NCBI GenBank assembly: GCA_029216955.1
Contig: JANAVB010031417.1
Location: forward strand, 22,883,917 to 22,947,916
Source: Iris pallida
Taxonomy: Eukaryota > Streptophyta > Magnoliopsida > Asparagales > Iridaceae
Direction of reading: 5' to 3'
DNA: 64,000 nucleotides
The translations under genes were made by a program, and so were the position numbers. Below are positions 22,935 through 36,706 of the stretch, piece after piece. Position 1 is the first letter of the stretch; each line of letters begins with the position of its first letter. The notes under the pieces were generated by a model. It was given only the letters and a program-made list of their open reading frames with translations. It did not search any database and had not been told where the DNA came from.

Positions 22935-23684
22935 CAGGACTGCCACACCCATGGCAGTCCTGCACTGAAGTAGGACTGCTAGGGTCCTGGCAGTCCTAAT
23001 TAAAACTTGCTGTAACATCAAGTTTTAGTTAGGACTGCCAGGACCCTGGCAGTCCTACTTCAGTGCAGGACTGTGTGCAGTCAACTATATGGAATCTCTC
23101 TGTGTGAATTTTTGATTGTGTGAATCATCACAACAGAGTTAAGAAGTTAGGACTGCCACACCCATGGCAGTCCTACACTAAAGTAGGACTGCCAGGGTCC
23201 TGGCAGTCCTACTTAAAACTTGCTGTAACAACAAGTTTTAGTTAGGACTGCCAGGACCCTGGCAGTCCTACTTCAGTGTAGGACTGCCATGGGTGTGGCA
23301 GTCCTAACTATGAATCTCTGTGTGAATTTTTGATTGTGTGAATCATCACAACAGAGTTAAGAAGTTAGGACTGCCACACCCATGGCAGTCCTGTACTGAA
23401 GTAGGACTGCCAGGGTCCTGGCAGTCCTACTTCAGTGTAGGACTGCCATGGGTGTGGCAGTCCTAACTATGAATCTCTGTGTGAATTTTTGATTGTGTGA
23501 ATCATCACAACAGAGTTAAGAAGTTAGGACTGCCACACCCATGACAGTCCTGTACTGAAGTAGGACTGCCAGGGTCCTGGCAGTCCTAATTAAAACTTGC
23601 TGTTACAGCTAGTTTTAGTTAGGACTGCCAGGACCCTGGCAGTCCTACTTCAGTGTAGGACTGCCATGGGTGTGGCAGTCCTAA
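22935..23684. repeat. Array of nested palindromes (TAGGACTGCCA...TGGCAGTCCTA)
   Basis: Four tandem units: 22935-23083 (right arm decayed), 23147-23307, 23365-23466 (short, without the central loop) and 23524-23684. Each full unit has four quasi-palindromic 28-mers, P1-P2-loop-P2'-P1', where P1' and P2' are exact complements of P1 and P2 in unit 2. The unit therefore folds into one hairpin of about 75 bp per arm, and each 28-mer can also fold on itself. Units are separated by a conserved spacer with GTGTGAATTTTTGATTGTG and CATCACAACAGAG. It lies 3' of the OTU gene and next to the retroelement insertion. Confidence 0.93.
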
Positions 23685-23748
23685 CTATGAATCTCTGTGT
23701 GAATTTTTGATTTGTGAATCATCACAACAGAGTTAAGAAGTTAAGATT

Positions 23749-26700
23749 TGTAACACCCAATTATCCAGATGAGGGTAATTTTGAAATTTTGTAATTATAA
23801 TTATTATTTATTGATTATATTTCATATTAAATTTTTGGTAATTTTAATCATTTAAACTATTTAAAATTATGACTTGTGATTTTGACATTTTACTATTGTT
23901 TGGTTTTAATTTCGAGGAATTTGTCACCCCCAGTTTTCAGGAACATGGGTATTTTGTCATTTTGTATTTTTGAAATATTTTTGAAATTTATTTTATTATT
24001 TATGATATTGTTTTGGGATTATTTGAGTCGGGTTCGAATTTTAACTCAATCCGACTTGAAACGGGGACCCGGGGGTAGTTTGACTCTAGTGGGACCCACA
24101 CACTAGTTAGGCATGGCCCACATGATATTAATTTAGTTCACATGATAGAAATATTTTAGTTAGAGGTTAGACTAATTATTATGGATAAGGTTAGTGTGAT
24201 TAGAGACTTTAGAATGACTAATTTAGCCCCAACCAATTAGCCCTTTCCTAATACTAATAGAATAGGTTAGTGGGGGCATTTTGGACCTTACCATAATAGA
24301 TAAATAGCCCCATATGGCCAGCCACTTTGGGAGAGGATAGGCTCAAGTTCATTTCATTATTCTCATCCACACTCTCTCTCTTGTTCTTCCCCAAATTCCT
24401 AAAGAGCAATCCTAGCAATTTCTCCACCAAATCCTTCCATTTCACCACCAAATCTTCTTCTTTCCTTCTCCATTCTAGCCAAAGAAGAAGCTACCCAAGT
24501 TTGGGAGGATTCGGAGCTCGTTCGTGTCCTTTTGGAATCTCTACGTGTCGGTGTCGCTCCGGGAAGGCTTTTCTTCGATTCGATCTACCGGGAGGTATAA
24601 ATTCCTTCTTTTTTTTTCATTTCCTCATGCATATAGGTCTATTTTGAACCCATAGGAATGACCCCCATGGTTGTATCTCCATTTGTGTCCATTTCGTGTC
24701 TATTTGGAGGTCATAGGAGTGTCCTTTTGTTGTGGTTGTGTCCATGTGGGAAAATCCCAAATTTGGACACACTATGTGTTGTTATGTATGAATGAATTAT
24801 TACATGTTTAATCTCATATTTTTGTATTGAAGATGTGTTATATGTCTCATATATATATATTAGTGTAGAGAGTGAGTTCTTGATATATTATGTTATATAC
24901 TTGTGTTCTTTTGTCTCAAACTACCTAAATCCGTCATGATTTTTATCCACGTTTTTAATTTCAGCCCTAACTTAGAAATATCATAACTTCTAGCTCAAAG
25001 CTCGATTTAATCTTCCATTTTTTTAAAAGAAGCGTATTGAAGTTAGCTTTCCAAAAACATATATTAATAGGCCTAATTCTTTTTGTAACTTTCTGGAGAA
25101 TTATTTGAGTGTCAGCTGTACGAAGGACAAACGTGTTCTCGGTGTTTTTGCGATTCCGGGAGTTTTCGGAAACGAAAACGCGATCCGTTTGAAGTTTCGG
25201 AAAGCTAACACATAGATCTATAACATACTTTAATCCTAGATTTTAATTCATGCTGAGATGGTACAGTATTGATTATTAGTAGAAGTTACTATTCGGCATA
25301 TGCATTTTGTGCACCCTTGTGTGTAATATAATGTTCTATTTGATTTTAACCCATGTTAATGTATATAAATTATGTAATTAAATAGAGATGCAAGCATGAG
25401 TAAATGGTTAAATAAATGATGTATGAGGTGTAAGTATCATATCTAATGTAAGCATGTATAAGTATGGCTTGTAATGAATATGTAGGTTCCATAGTATGTA
25501 ATGTATGGTGCATATAGTGGTGCAAGAGAATAAATGAATGATGAATGAATGCAAGCATGAATGTAATGTAATAATAGATGTAATGTATGCAATATACAAG
25601 TTAATGAGAGTAATGTTCTTTGTTAACACAAATCCTATATTACCTCATGTACCCCCTTACACTATGTTGACACTATCACACTTGACACATTATTCACTTA
25701 CACTTTGACACTCTTTGATATGTATACACTATGTATGCCCATTTAACCCTCACTTGTCCCTTTGCCATGTTCACATACACACACATAGCCTCTTAAATAA
25801 GTAATTATGAATATAGTTAACTTAGCTATGTATGTATATTATATATAGTTAGCATATTGTGTTGTAATATATAAGTTTATATAACCATTTGAAATGCCAT
25901 GATTATAGACCTAATATTGAATACCAATATATGTATGTATATATGTGTAGACATATATAGCTTAAAGTAATAGATTACTAGTGTATATCCAATGTGAATT
26001 CTTGTCTATTTGAGTATTGAATAATTGTATGCTATATAAGTTGGGTGATGTTGGCTTGTATAGCCTTGTATTGATGTGTGCTTGCTAGATAGTCTTGGTT
26101 AGGCCTAGTAAGACTTGCTGGGTTAGGACATGACCTAGTTTGACCTAGTTTGACCTAGTTTGACTAGTACAGTTGACCAGAGTTGACCAAGGGTTGACTT
26201 TGGCCTAGTTTGACCTAGATTTATGTAGAATGCATTGTAGTGCTTTATATTACCCTTCTGGACATGTTGTGACTTGTGCTGTTCTAATTAGGAGTCAGAC
26301 ACCTCTCCTCGGACAGTATCTTTACCTTGGACATTCAGACATCAGGCGAGTACATTCTCTGATAGTTCTCTCATTTACTTGTCAATTACTGTACTTCAGT
26401 TCTAGTTAGTTGTATGCGATTCTCTGTTACAACACGTGTGGATATTTTTGGATTCATGTATACGACACACTTTTATTTTCTGGCCTCTATTACTGGTATC
26501 ATCTCTATTACTGGAATCATTTAACTGGATCATTTTACTGGAATCATTTACTGGAATCATTTACTGGTATCATTATATTTTGGCTGGACTCATCTTGAAT
26601 TATTGTGTCAGAATTCTGGATTCACTTGCTGGAAGGAAAATACTAGAGTGAGACATGTAGACATACCCCAATCTGGAATCTCCCTACTGGAATCTACTGG

Positions 26701-27558
26701 AAGCATAGCCATCTCTCGCCTGATCAGTGAGGGATGTGCCTGATTACCTACAGCCGTTTACATGTCGAACTCGGTATTTTAAAACATACTGCTAGAGTAT
26801 AGGCTGGACTCACCCTGGAATCGTTGATCACTATAACTGGAATCGTTCCTTACTGGATTCATCTTGTATTAGATTCATCCCGTACTGGATTTACATAGGT
26901 TTTACATTGGTTACGTTTTCTGTCTGGACTTTATATCATATTACCCTGGTTCAGCTAGTTCTATTTTTACAGTCTTCATTGCTATGATTCTTCTCTTGTT
27001 TAGTATTTACTTTCCTTGCTTTATCTCTCTTTCTTACCATCACCTGAATATAAACTGCCATTTTCATCAATAACTGTCTATAACTGCTGTATAGTTCTCT
27101 GTCATTTACTTGGGTTTTCTAGATAAGATGTGCTCGTTCCTGTCCTGACTGGACCTGTTGATAAATTTTACAGATAGCCTGGAGGTTGCCTGCTAGCCTA
27201 GAGGAGACACAGTAGAGGTTGTATAGTTAGTTATTTCAGTTGTATTGAGTTGTATTTATTCTATGGATTATTGTATTGAGCTTTGAGATGTTTTCTGGGT
27301 TTGTGTATCTTAGACACTTAGACTTCTATCTGCTGTATCTCTTTTGGATTTCATGTTTTACCTATCTTTTATCTCGCTCTACCTTAGTTGTGATTGAGAC
27401 TGTATCTGCTATGTCACCTCTATTCGGAGAGTATATGTACAGGTACCTTTATATTGTTAGATGTTTGACCTAGGACAGCGTTCTACCCCGCCGACACTGC
27501 GGCGTAGGCTGGACGTACCCACGTCTCGTGCCCTTACTCTAGGGTGCGGGTCATGACA
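23749..27558 (+). repeat. 5' LTR of the complete retroelement
   Basis: 3,810 bp, from TGTAACACCC to TCATGACA. It is closely similar throughout to the 3' LTR (29635-33475), differing mainly by small indels and an expanded AT tract in the 3' copy. No reading frame looks genuine. A primer-binding site is not obvious directly downstream. Confidence 0.92.
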
Positions 27559-27796
27559 CGTTTTTAGTGGTGGCCCATGCAGGTCGAGTTTATGTAGTGG
27601 TATTCGAACTAGAGTATCACTACAGCCTGCAGTAGGATTAGGATATTTTTGGAGGTACTCAATCACATTAGGAAAAACTCTTAATCCGATTCCTTTTGTC
27701 TAAAATTGTTGCTTATTGACTTCCCTTGAATATAAACTGTTCTCCTTTGAATTTTTGCTTCATTCTCAGAAATTGCTTCTTGTTTGATCTGTCTTC

Positions 27797-28201
27797 ATGA
27801 TGGTTATGAAGACACGATCTCATCGCTTCGGTTCGGGGGATACTATCGAGAGGCTGGCCACCTCTCGTCCTGTTCATCAGGGCCTCGAGACCGCTGCTTC
27901 TGTTGTGCCGACTCAGGTTGGCATTTCTGCTACATTGGAGGTGCACCTCCGTCTGTACAGAGACTTTTTCCTTCGTTTCCGGTTTCTCTCAGCAGCAGCG
28001 ATTCATGCAGCATCAGCAGAGATTTGTGCAGTATCAGCATCAGGCTGGAGGAAACCAACAGGGCGAGCTATCGTCAGGATAGTCGAGGATGCACAGACCG
28101 TTGGAGATCTTGCTACAAGTTCCGTTCTTCTCAATTTTATTTTCGCAATTGTCTTTTATAATTACCTTGAAATCCGATTCCATCTGTTCTTTATTGATTG
28201 A
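27797..28201 (+). pseudogene. gag N-terminal remnant
   Basis: A frame opening MMVMKTRSHRFGSGDTIERL resembles the start of plant gypsy Gag proteins. In a shifted frame near 27990-28060 a Gln-rich stretch (QQQRFMQHQQRFVQYQHQ) suggests the original downstream gag region. The matrix/capsid core and zinc knuckle are not found. It is a residual fragment and not functional. Confidence 0.55.
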
Positions 28202-29238
28202 TTAATTTTGTCATGTTACTCTTTTGTTGTGTTGTTTTTCTTCTGAGAAAATCATATGGGCTAGGTCGCCTAAATCATGGGATCTAGAATCCTCGATAGT
28301 CGTGTTAGTTGGCATAGTGAGGACATATAGTCAGATTTTGGATGTATTCTCGGGTATGGGAATTTAAGGTTTTTGCCGTCGCATACGGCAGTACGAAAAT
28401 TTTAAATACCATGAACCTAGAGGTACGTACCTTAGTCAAGGACTCTGTGATTATCGTAGCCTTGTTCACTAGCATGATGAAGACTCTGGACAACATGATT
28501 TTGGACAAACGTATATGATTAACAGATTGTATCTTGAGAAGGTTTAAACATCATACCCTTTTGATTGTTATAAATGACTTAGGAGTAGGGATATTTAGTT
28601 TTGTAGAGCTTATTCATAGGTAGTTCCTTCATAGTATAATGGTATGATGACTTGTTGAGTGTCTGTACCCTAGAGGTGATAGTTAGCATTGGTGTTAGAA
28701 TAGTAACCCATTGCAGATAATTCTCCTGCTATCTATAATACCAACCAGTTACACATAGGATGTTAGTATGCCTTACAGCCTTGATGATTATTACTACTTT
28801 CCCTTACATTTTCCAGTGAGGCACCCATGACCAGAGCCTGCCTTTGAGTATAGTTGTAGTGTCACCTAAGACCGAGAGGTCAATTTGCATAGATAGTTTG
28901 CAGATGATATTGGCATATGGGATATAGGTTAGTTGGTATCTATAGGCCATTGTTGTATAGGGTTATAAACATGTTGTTTAGCTTATACTTGGTTCAGTTT
29001 TCCATTTTAGTTAAGTTCTCTTCGTGTTGAGTTCCTTTGTGTTGATCACCTTTATAGGCAGTGTGCAGACCCTTCACTAGATACCATGTCTCCTTGATTC
29101 AGACCATTCATCCTTAGCCTTGTTCTAAGCATTGTTTCAGACCCTTATAAGTTTAGTCTGCCTTAACCCTTGGTTGATCAGTCATGTATATATATAGATG
29201 ATATACTTAGGATATATGTGATGGGTTGTTGTTCTTGA

Positions 29239-29349
<111 letters not shown>

Positions 29350-29634
29350 GTATTTGATATTCATGTGCTTAGCTTGTAGGTATTTAGTTATAGGTGACTT
29401 GATAGGATTGGGAAGTCAAGAGCTAGTCTATTATAGAGTTTCTCTTTTGCTAAATTCTAGCTGCCAACACCTAGATAGCTAGCATAGGTAAAATCCTAAA
29501 AAGTTGACCAGTTGATGACCAAGTACTTGGATGTTGAGAAATTGACTAGTGATTGACCCTTGACTATGTTTGACATAGAAGGGGGTGCGATCATCTTAAT
29601 TTCGAGGACGAAATTTTTATAAGGTGGGTAGGAT

Positions 29635-30762
29635 TGTAACCCCAATTTTCCAGATGAGGGTAATTTTGAAATTTTGTAATTTTGTAATATAATTATTATT
29701 TATTGATTATTATTTCATATTATGATTTTTGGTGATTTTTAATCATTTTTAAACTATTTAAAATTATGACTTGTGATTTTGACATTTTACTATTGTTTGG
29801 TTTTAATTTCGAGGAATTTGTCACCCCCAGTTTTCAGAAACATGGGTATTTTGTTATTTTGTATTTTTGAAATATTTTTGAAATTTATTTTATTATTTAT
29901 GATATTGTTTTGGGATTATTTGAGTCGGGTTCGAATTTCAACTCAATCCGACTTGAAACGGGGACCCGGGGGTAGTTTGACTCTAGTGGGACCCACACTA
30001 GTTAGGCATGGCCCACATGATATTAATTTTAGTTCACATGATAGAAATATTTTAGTTAGAGGTTAGACTAATTATTATGGATAAGGTTAGTGTGATTAGA
30101 GACTTTAGAATGACTAATTTAGCCCCAACCAATTAGCCCTTTCCTAATACTAATAGAATAGGTTAGTGGGGGCATTTTGGACCTTACCATAATAGGACAA
30201 ATAGCCCCATATGGCCAGCCACTTTGGGAGAGGATAGGCTCAAGTTCATTTCATTATTCTCATCCACACTCTCTCTCTTGTTCTTCCCCAAATTCCTAAA
30301 GAACAATCCCTAGCAATTTTTCCACCAAATCCTTCCATTTCACCACCAAATCTTTTTCTTTCCTTCTCCATTCTAGCCAAAGAGGAAGCTACCCAAGTTT
30401 GGGAGGATTCGGAGCTCGTTCGTGTCCTTTTGGAATCTCTACGTGTCGGTGTCGCTCCGGGAAGGCTTTTCTTCGATTCGATCTACCGGGAGGTATAAAT
30501 CCCTTCTTCTTTTCATTTTCTCATGCATATAGGTCTATTTTGAACCCATAGGAATGACCCCCATGGTTGTATCTCCATTTGTGTCCATTTCGTGTCCATT
30601 TGGAGGTCATATGAGTGTCCTTTGTGTTGTGGTTGTGTCCATGTGGGAAAATCCCAAATTTGGACACACTATGTGTTGTTATGTATGAATGAATTATTAC
30701 ATGTTTAATCTTATTTTTGTATTGAAGATGTGTTCTATAGTGTCTCATATATATAATATATA

Positions 30763-30803
<41 letters not shown>

Positions 30804-33475
30804 TATATGTAGAGAGTGAGTTCTTGATATATTATGTTATATACTTGTGTTCTTTTGTCTCAAACTACCTAAATCCGTCATGATTTTTATCCACGTTTTT
30901 AATTTCAGCCCTAACTTAGAAATATATAACTTCTAGCTCAAAGCTCGGTTTAATCTTCCATTTTTTTAAAAGAAGCGTATTGAAGTTAGCTTTCCAAAAA
31001 TATATTAATAGGCCTAATTCTTTTTGTAACTTTCTGGAGAATTATTTGAGTGTCAGCTGTACGAAGGACAAACGCGTTCTCGGTGTTTTTGCGATTCCGG
31101 GAGTTTCCGGAAACGAAAACGCGATCCGTTTGAAGTTTCGGAAAACTAACACATAGATCTATAACATACTTTAATCCTAGATTTTAATTCATGCTGAGAT
31201 GGTACAGTATTGATTATTAGTAGAAGTTACTATTCGGCATATGCATTTTATGCACCCTTGTGTGTAATATAATGTTTTATTTGATTTTAACCTATGTTAA
31301 TGTATATAAATTATGTAATTAAATAGAGAATGCAAGCATGAGTAAATGGTTAAATAAATATGTATGAGGTGTAAGTATCATATCTAATGTAAGCATGTAT
31401 AAGTATGGCTTGTAATGAATATGTAGGTTCCATAGTATGTAATGTATGGTGCATATGTGGTGCAAGAGAATAAATGAATGATGAATGAATGCAAGCATGA
31501 ATGTAATGTAATAATAGATGTAATGTATGCAATATACAAGTTAATGAGATGTAATTCTTTGTTAACACAAATCCTATATTACCTCATGTACCCCCTTACA
31601 CTATGTTGACACTATCACACTTGACACATTGTTCACTTACACTTTGACACTCTTTGATATGTATACACTATGTATGCCCATTTAACCCTCACTTGCCCCT
31701 TTGCCATGTTCACATACACACACATAGCCTCTTAAATAAGTAATTATGAATATAGTTAACTTAGCTATGTATGTATATTATATATGTTAGCATATTGTGT
31801 TGTAATATATAAGTTTATATAACCATTTGAAATGCCATGATTATAGACCTAATATTGAATACCAATATATGCATGTGTATATATGTGTAGACATATATAG
31901 CTTAAAGTAATAGATTACCTAGTGTATATCCAATGTGAATTCTTGTCTATTTGAGTATTGAATAATTGCATGCTATATAGAGTTGGGTGTATGTTGGCTT
32001 GTATAGCCTTGTATTGATGTGTGCTTGCTAGGATAGTCTTGGTTAGGCCTAGTAAGACTTGCTGGGTTAGGACATGACCTAGTTTGACCTAGTTTGACAG
32101 TGCAGTTGACCAGAGTTGACCAAGGGTTGACTTTGGCCTAGTTTGACCTAGATTCATGTAGAATGCATTGTAGTGCTTTATATTACCCTTCTGGACATGT
32201 TGTGACTTGTGTGTTCTAATTAGGAGCCAGACACCTCTCCTCGGACAGTATCTTTACCTTGGACATTCAAACATCAGGCGAGTACATCCTCTGATAGTTC
32301 TCTCATTTACTTGTCAATTACTGTACTTCAGTTCTAGTTAGTTGTATGCGATTCTCTGTTACAACACGTGTGGATATTTCTGGATTCATGTATACGACAC
32401 TTTTATTTTCTGGCCTCTATTACTGGTATCATCTCTATTACTGGAATTATTTAACTGGAATCATTTTACTGGAATCATTTACTGGTATCATTATATTTTG
32501 GCTGGACTTATCTTGAATCATTGTGTCGAATTCTGGATTCACTTGCTGGGAGGGAAAATACTAGAGTGAGACATGTAGACATACCCCAATCTGGAATCTC
32601 CCTACTGGAATCTACTGGAAGCATAGCCATCTCTCGCCTGATCAGTGAGGGATGTGCCTGATTACCTACAGCCGTTTACATGTCGAACTCGGTATTTTAA
32701 AACATACTGCTAGAGTATAGGCTGGACTCACCCTGGAATCGTTGATCACTATAACTGGAATCGTTCCTTACTGGATTCATCTTGTATTAGATTCATCCCG
32801 TACTGGATTTACATAGGTTTTACACTGGTTACATTTTCTGTCTGGACTTTATATCATATACCCTGGTTCAGCTAGTTCTATTTTTACAGTCTTCATTACT
32901 ATGATTCTTCTCTTGTTTAGTATTTACTTTTCTTGTACTTTATCTCTCTTTCTTACCATCACCTGAATATAAACTGCCATTTTTATCAATATAACTGTCT
33001 ATAACTGCTGTATAGTTCTCTGTCATTTACTTGGGTTTTCTAGATGAGATGTGCTCGTTCCTGTCCTGACTGGACCTGTTGATAAATTTTACAGATAGCC
33101 TGGAGGTTGCTGCTAGCCTAGAGGAGACACAGAGAGGTTGTATAGTTAGTTATTTCAGTTGTATTGAGTTGTATTTATTCTATAGATTACTGTATTGAGC
33201 TTTGAGATGTTTTCTGGGTTTGTGTATCTTAGACACTTAGACTTCTATCTGCTGTATCTCTTTTGGATTTCATGTTTTATCTACATTTTATCTCGCTCTA
33301 CCTTAGTTGTGATTGAGACTGTATCTGCTATGTCACCTCCATTCAGAGTATTACTGTACAGGTACCTTTATATTGTTAGATGTTTGACCTAGGACAGTGT
33401 TCTACCGCCGATACTGTGGCGTAGGCTGCACGTACCCACGTCTCCTGCCCTTACTCTAGGGTGCGGGTCGTGACA
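29635..33475 (+). repeat. 3' LTR of the complete retroelement
   Basis: 3,841 bp, the partner of 23749-27558. It ends GGGTCGTGACA directly before the target-site duplication AGATT. The AT tract at about 30745-30808 is longer than in the 5' LTR. Confidence 0.92.
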
Positions 33476-33702
33476 AGATTCATCGCAAAAACTTTTCACA
33501 ACTTAAGATTCATCACAAAAACTCAATAATCCAACTACAATAAAATCATCAAAACTACAATAATTCATCACAACTACTTAGTCCCGAACATTCCACATCC
33601 AAATTAAGTTTCAAACAAGCAAAATATCCACAATAATCTCAAATGTACGTAACTATTCCACATCCAACTTAAGTTTGAAATATAAAAAATATCGAAATCC
33701 AT

Positions 33703-36343
33703 CTACATATCATGCCGGGCATTTGAACGAGACTCCCTATTGTTCATGAAGGAAAAGTCGACCACGTCGTCGATGCGATCAAGCTCGTTGGCGACCGCGA
33801 CACAAGTCTCACTTTGGCAACCTCTCCGGAGTGTCTGTGCCAATTCCTTCACCCTTTGAGACTGAAAATGAAAGTATAAATGAATTAAGTCTACAAACAT
33901 GGAAATCTCAATCTTATTACATATACGAAACTCACCATTCTTACCAACCCAGCATATAAGGCATTTTTGGAAGGAAGAGCTCCAACTGCTCCGACGGTCA
34001 CGGGACCCGGGTTGGTAGGGTTCAACAACCTAGGATGTCCGACCCCCAGGAAGTACTGCATGTAGTCCTCGCTGCAGTCGGCCATCTCGGTGACCGGTCG
34101 TCTTTCAGATTTCCGAAGTACATGTCGTTGTCACTCCGAGTAAAAGTCGGTCACCCAGTCAAATTCTGCCGGTTTGTAACTTAAAGGTTGGGTTCCGCAC
34201 GGAGGCTCCAACAGCCGCAGTGTGCGCTTCGGCACAGTTTGTACGAAGCCAAACTGACGAAGTACTCTATCGGACATGTACGGCTCCGTGATTTCATAGC
34301 ATGTGATCATGCCATGAAATAAAGAAACTGGTTGGACCTCCCGATTCAGCTCACGTAAATCCCGATATGGATTCCAAAAAATCTGTAGGAAAACAGTTAA
34401 CAACAAAACAAAATCAACATAAAAAAGTTAGTTAAAAATTAGTACCTCTTCTGGCACCAAACTGTCTAATACTTCACGAATGGAAGCCAGTGTTTGCCAA
34501 TTTTTGGTTTCCAGCTGGGATGGCCTCCATCGACACACTCTGGAAAGGTGTTCAAGATACTCTGGGTTTTTGTCAGCCCGTCTAAGCATAGAAAAATGCT
34601 CGTATATCCATGCCTATTCAATTTATAAATGAACAGTAAAAATTAAAACAACAAATTTAAGTATACAAGATTAAATTGTTAGAAGTTTTCTTACATGTAG
34701 CAGAGTCTGATAGCCGGCCATAGTCTTAGTCCCGACACGGGATGCGATGCCGAGCTCGCGGTAAAGATTGGCCAGGATACCGCTTCCCCAGGATATATCG
34801 ATGAAGTCATCCACTTCAGATAAGTTTAGCATGTACCGAGCATGTATCGACGTTCCGGACTTGTCCGGAATGCCAACCGTTCCTAGGACGAACAACATAT
34901 ACGCACGAGCCACCGCGTCGACCGTATCATCGTCATCGTCATCCACCTCCATATCCATGAACTGGTCCACCAGAAATGATAGAGGAATTCCGTACGACTT
35001 CTTGAAGCCTGGTAGAGTTGTAAAACTCGTAGCCGGAACTCCAAGGTGAGTTGAGACGAACTTGACGATCTTCTCGTACCATTTTACGAATTTTTCATTA
35101 GTGTAATGATCTTTGGTCATTACACGCCCGGTCACTGGCAGCTCCAATATCTGGTAGACGTCGTCAAGTGTAATGGTCATCTCCCCTGCTGGGAGATGAA
35201 ATGTGTTGGTCTCCGGGTGTCATCTCTCCACGAAGGCGGATATGAGGGCACTATCCATTGTTCGGTAGGCGTTTTGTGCCAAATTGTGCAAGCCGCTCGG
35301 TATGATTTTGCTCTGGACGGCCTCCGATAAGCTTGCAAACTGCCAGGACACGGTTTTCTTCCCGTGACTCACAGCCCTAAAGATACGATATGTCCTCTGT
35401 ATATCGAACAACAAAAACCATATCAATTATGAAATACATATATATATAGTATACTAAACTGGTAGCTTACAAACGTCATGTACATACCGGGTTCTTCCAT
35501 ATTTATACGCAATATGGTTCTAAAAAGAAATCAACATTGAGCAACCGGACGGACGGACAGGCGGCTCAGAAGGACCGACCTCCTCAGAAGGACCTCTCAG
35601 AAGGACCGGCCTCCTCAGAAGGACCGACCTCCTCAAATGGAGCAGAACTGTCTTGACGTGAAAGGAGTCGGGCAATTGGCACGTCGTCGTCGTCGTCGTC
35701 GTCGGAAGGAGGCGTAGGAGTAGGAGCTCGTTGCTTCGACCGAGCTTGACGTGCCGGTGGCGATGTCCGAGACCGAGCTTCGGGCGTCGGTTCGGTAATT
35801 GTTATCAGACGCTCGAGAGGACGTTCCGCACGTTCCTTCCGCTTTGACGCGGTGGGCCGTATTCTTTTGTTAGCGGCCGGTGGACTGCATGACAATATAC
35901 ACTTATTAAGTAATAGAAACATCATGCACTTACCCAACTCCCGTATGTCATAACATTAGGATTGCCAGGCATGTGGCAGTCCTAATGAAAATTAGGACTG
36001 CCACAGTCCTGGCAGTCCTCTTTCACAAGAGGACTGCCAGGGTTGTGGCAGTCCTAATTTTTATTAGGACTGCCACATGCCTGGCAGTCCTACTGTCGTG
36101 AACCCGAACTCCCACAACGACATCCTACTTTGTCGTATTCTAGGGTTAGGGTTTCAACATAAATTTTGGGTTTCTTGTGTTCGAAAATTAGGGAAAAGAA
36201 CGTACAAGAGATTATAAACCTATTTTACCAAAACTTTTTCAAGAATTAAACAAATTCTAGGGTTTCGAATATAATGTAATAAAATTTCGAAGAAATTAGG
36301 GAAGAACGTACCTGGATTCCGGTTGCTTTGACTTGCGTGTCAT
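33703..36343 (-). pseudogene. Plant mobile domain (PMD/MAIN-like) gene, broken
   Basis: Multi-exon gene on the minus strand, of the kind carried by some MULEs and related to host MAIN-like and PP7-long-form proteins. The start is ATG at 36343 in a 32-nt first exon ending at a GT donor (36311). The second exon from 35884 encodes a basic then Asp-rich disordered region with GPSEEVGPSEEAGPSER repeats (encoded near 35570-35640). The main exon (about 35396-34697) encodes the PMD core (LHNLAQNAYRTMDSALISAF, ITLDDVYQILELPVTG, SYGIPLSFLVDQFMD). Further exons at about 34615-34447 and 34382-33940 (EIFWNPYRDL, CYEITEPYMSDRVLRQFGFV), with the last exon ending at 33703. In-frame stops after AFVER (near 35218) and after DFYSE (34131) make it a pseudogene. 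Confidence 0.85.
35954..36093. repeat. Second nested palindrome hairpin, in presumed intron 1 of the PMD gene
   Basis: Two 28-mer quasi-palindromes, a short loop (about CACAA at 36024) and their complements form a hairpin with arms of about 66 bp. The motif TAGGACTGCCA/TGGCAGTCCTA is the same as in the array at 22935-23684. All four arm differences I find are G-U wobble in the plus-strand RNA, with no true mismatch. Confidence 0.9.
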
Positions 36344-36706
36344 CTCTTCGAGAATCTTCGTGGAGGGATTGAGAATCAAATTGTGATGGAGAAGAAGAAA
36401 TTAGGGTTTAGGAGAGGGAGAGGGAGGGAGAGAGCTTTCTTTCTTTTCTTCTTGAGGAGAGAGAGTCAAGAATGAAAATGAGAGTAAATTTTTTGGTTTG
36501 GGGGGTTGGGCTGCCCCTAGCAATTTTTGGGTGCCCCCTAGCAATTTTCCACATTCATGGGCTGCCCCCAAGTAAGGGCTGCCTCCAAGCATTTTTGGTG
36601 GTGCCCATAGAAAAAACCTAAGTCAATAGTAATATAATAGAAAAAAAAATTGGGGGTAAACTTTTCTGGATTCTGTTGCTACCATGGGCCTTACACAATT
36701 GATTGG
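36344..36706. other. 5' flank of the PMD gene
   Basis: GA-rich stretch (36410-36475) followed by a region with GGGCTGCCCC and TAGCAATTTT repeated (36505-36600). This could be the promoter and outer end of the Mutator-like element, but no terminal inverted repeat could be matched. The solo LTR cuts it at 36707. Confidence 0.45.

Noticed and set aside
22935..23684. CRISPR-like array
   Set aside because: The repeats are palindromic and spacers are themselves conserved and complementary; the context is a plant transposon, with no cas genes.
27559..27640. Primer-binding site GTGGTATTCGAACTAGAG (about 27597)
   Set aside because: Only a loose resemblance to the initiator tRNA-Met site (TGGTATCAGAGC) and about 40 bp from the LTR; conserved in the related element but not convincing.
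27784..28161. Second frame overlapping the gag remnant
   Set aside because: A shadow in another register; the MKTRSHRF frame at 27797 fits gag better.
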